From: Gavia stellata
Lineage: Eukaryota > Chordata > Aves > Gaviiformes > Gaviidae
Direction: 5' to 3'
DNA length: 64,000 bases
Assembly (NCBI RefSeq): GCF_030936135.1
Contig: NC_082604.1
Coordinates: 8,625,001 to 8,689,000 of the forward strand
Positions 62,401 to 64,000 of this stretch are shown in pieces. The notes under the pieces were generated by a model. It did not search any database. It was not told where the DNA came from and saw nothing but the letters and a program-made list of their open reading frames with translations. How positions within the stretch are numbered: the first letter of the stretch is position 1; each line of letters begins with the position of its first letter. The translations under genes were made by a program, and so were the position numbers.

Positions 62401-64000
62401 GCAATCATTTTTAAATATCTGCTTTAAATATAGGTCAGGTTAAGTTGCTTCAGACAGGATTTGATCAGCAGAAATTACCTGGCAGTCTACAGAAGTTCAT
62501 AAATCTTCTTTAAATATATATTTTGGCTTCATCCATGATGGTTAGTTGAACTGTATTTCAGCAGAGATTAGTAAGAGCTGTTAAAACATATGGTTGAAGG
62601 CTACTATAAATAAAGCCTGATACTTTGCAAAAACTAACAGCAAGTTATTAGTTAGGCTTCTGCAAGTCCTTACTACAGTGTTGGGTTAAATTCTAGAGGG
62701 AAGGAAACAAGACTGGAAAATAATAAGCATTTTAACATAATTTCTCTCAAAATCCAACTAAAATCTTGGTCCTAATATGTGCAAGAAGGTTTGAAAGTGT
62801 TGAAATTTCTGCTTCAGTCTTTTAATAATTATAGTGATACATATTGCAATTATTTTAAACATGTGAAAGGGTCAGTGACTTTTTGTAGGGACAGTCTCAT
62901 AGGTATGTGCCTGTCCTTAATTGTTTGAGTTTTGAATGGATAGTAAACAACAAAGGAAAGTGAATATTCTCAGTAGGAGAAAAGATGTTATAGTAATTAA
63001 TATTTCTGTCAGTCTTTACCCAGATTAATGCATTGATCTTAATTCCCTCTCTGTGTATTTAACCTGGGAGTGAACTCTGTTTTGTTGCTAATAGGCAGTA
63101 AGCTATCTTTGTTGGAATACCTGTGCTGTAGTTAAATCCTTCCTGTTCCTGCTTCCTGCCAAACCGGGCTTTGGCACTAATTGCAAATAATGCCACAAAT
63201 AGGTTCCACCAGAAGATGACTTGTATGTTATATATAGTTGTATGTTATTTAAACAAATTTGGCCTATGTTTCTTTAAAGGATGTGGGTAATACTGTTGTC
63301 TTTCTACATTCCATGGAGTCCTGCCATCTTGAGATACTTGGGTGTATCACTAGAATGGGGCTGTAAAAGTAAATGAGGGTAAAATATGAAATGAGGAAGG
63401 ATATAAATTTTGTTCATTGTGACTGTGTGAGAGAGACCGATATGTTTGTTCTGTGAAGATGTGAGCCAGGCCTTTGCTTCTCCTAAAGCAGTCTTCAGAC
63501 AATGGCCCTCCTCTTGTATCTTGTTCTTGTGGAGGCCCAAAAGGTGGAATTACCTCTAGACGAAGAGGCTCCCTGAGGAGTGGGTGCATTCCTTAGTCAC
63601 CTGGGCCACTCAGGTTTTTGCAAATCAGTGATGTCCCAATGTAACTCCTAGAAGCTCTATTGCAGTTGAACTCTTACAACCGTGTGCATAGCTGGTTTCC
63701 TTGCATGAAAGTCTGTGGAAGTGTAGTAGACTTTTGGGGGAGCTAATAGAAGGTGATTGTGCAGTGTTTTCTTCTGGTGACTCACAATTATTTGTATTAT
63801 TTTTTTTCCTACCTCTTCAGATATTGCAGTCATTTTACAGTCCTGTGAGCTGGTTTACATTGTATTAGCCTATTATGAACTCAGTAGTAGGTTTTTTGGA
63901 ACCATTGCTTGGGACTGTCCGGCATTGCAGTTGCAGACAATTTGAGATATAATACATAGAGTAAGTAGCTCAGATTTTCTGTAGAGCTTTAAGAAATGCT

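Larger units (their letters stand above)
55436..64000 (+). other. PXYLP1: PXYLP1 intron 2, continuing past the window
   Basis: It starts at the donor GTAAGT. No exon encoding the next part of the protein (a lumenal stem followed by the RHG motif region) was found up to 64,000, so the intron is at least 8.5 kb. It holds a G-rich tract at 56.36 kb, a T14 run at 59,450-59,463 and a moderately GC-rich patch at 61.2-61.65 kb. Open frames here, including a 155-codon one on the minus strand at 60,797-61,264, have no recognised domain. Confidence 0.6.

Noticed and set aside
63780..63860. Acceptor-like TTTTTTTCCTACCTCTTCAG as a possible PXYLP1 exon 3
   Set aside because: The following sequence does not encode the expected lumenal stem of PXYLP1 and soon contains stop codons.

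Overview
The window looks like ordinary vertebrate nuclear DNA from a bird. It is AT-rich and non-coding for most of its length, has one strong CpG island, and carries antisense copies of CR1 LINEs whose 3' ends read ATTCTATG when turned to the sense strand, which is typical of avian genomes. No bacterial, phage, CRISPR or operon-like structure was seen.

The one gene identified with good support is PXYLP1 (older name ACPL2), 2-phosphoxylose phosphatase 1, on the + strand. Its likely promoter and non-coding first exon lie in the CpG island at about 37.4-38.5 kb, with a good splice donor after 37,962. Its first coding exon is at 55,304-55,435. This exon holds a short 5' UTR with small upstream ORFs, then the start codon at 55,357 and 26 codons for the cytosolic tail and membrane anchor, and ends at a consensus donor in phase 1. 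The catalytic histidine-phosphatase exons were not found before 64,000 and presumably lie to the right, so the right half of the window is intron 1 (about 17.3 kb) and the start of intron 2 (over 8.5 kb).

The left 37 kb is gene-poor. It holds an old CR1/L3-like fragment near 5.6 kb, a perfect CTCF-type motif at 11,278, a diverged direct duplication at 12.1/12.7 kb, a roughly 1-kb 5'-truncated CR1 at 21.4-22.4 kb with a reverse-transcriptase remnant, possible decayed minus-strand coding sequence at 24.2-25.1 kb, one exon-like minus-strand segment at 26.2-26.4 kb, a short GATCCCT repeat cluster at 27.2 kb, and a GC-rich block at 28.4-28.9 kb that resembles a solo LTR. In mammals the gene upstream of PXYLP1 is SPSB4; no SPSB4 coding exon was recognised here.

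Intron 1 holds a younger CR1 3' end (51.9-52.2 kb), a 23-base C run, a GT/AC hairpin and several T or pyrimidine tracts. Intron 2 holds a canonical G-quadruplex motif. Nothing in the window amounts to a clear new system. The most useful items to check are the upstream ORFs of PXYLP1, the unidentified minus-strand coding-like pieces at 24-26 kb, the LTR-like block and the 12-kb duplication.
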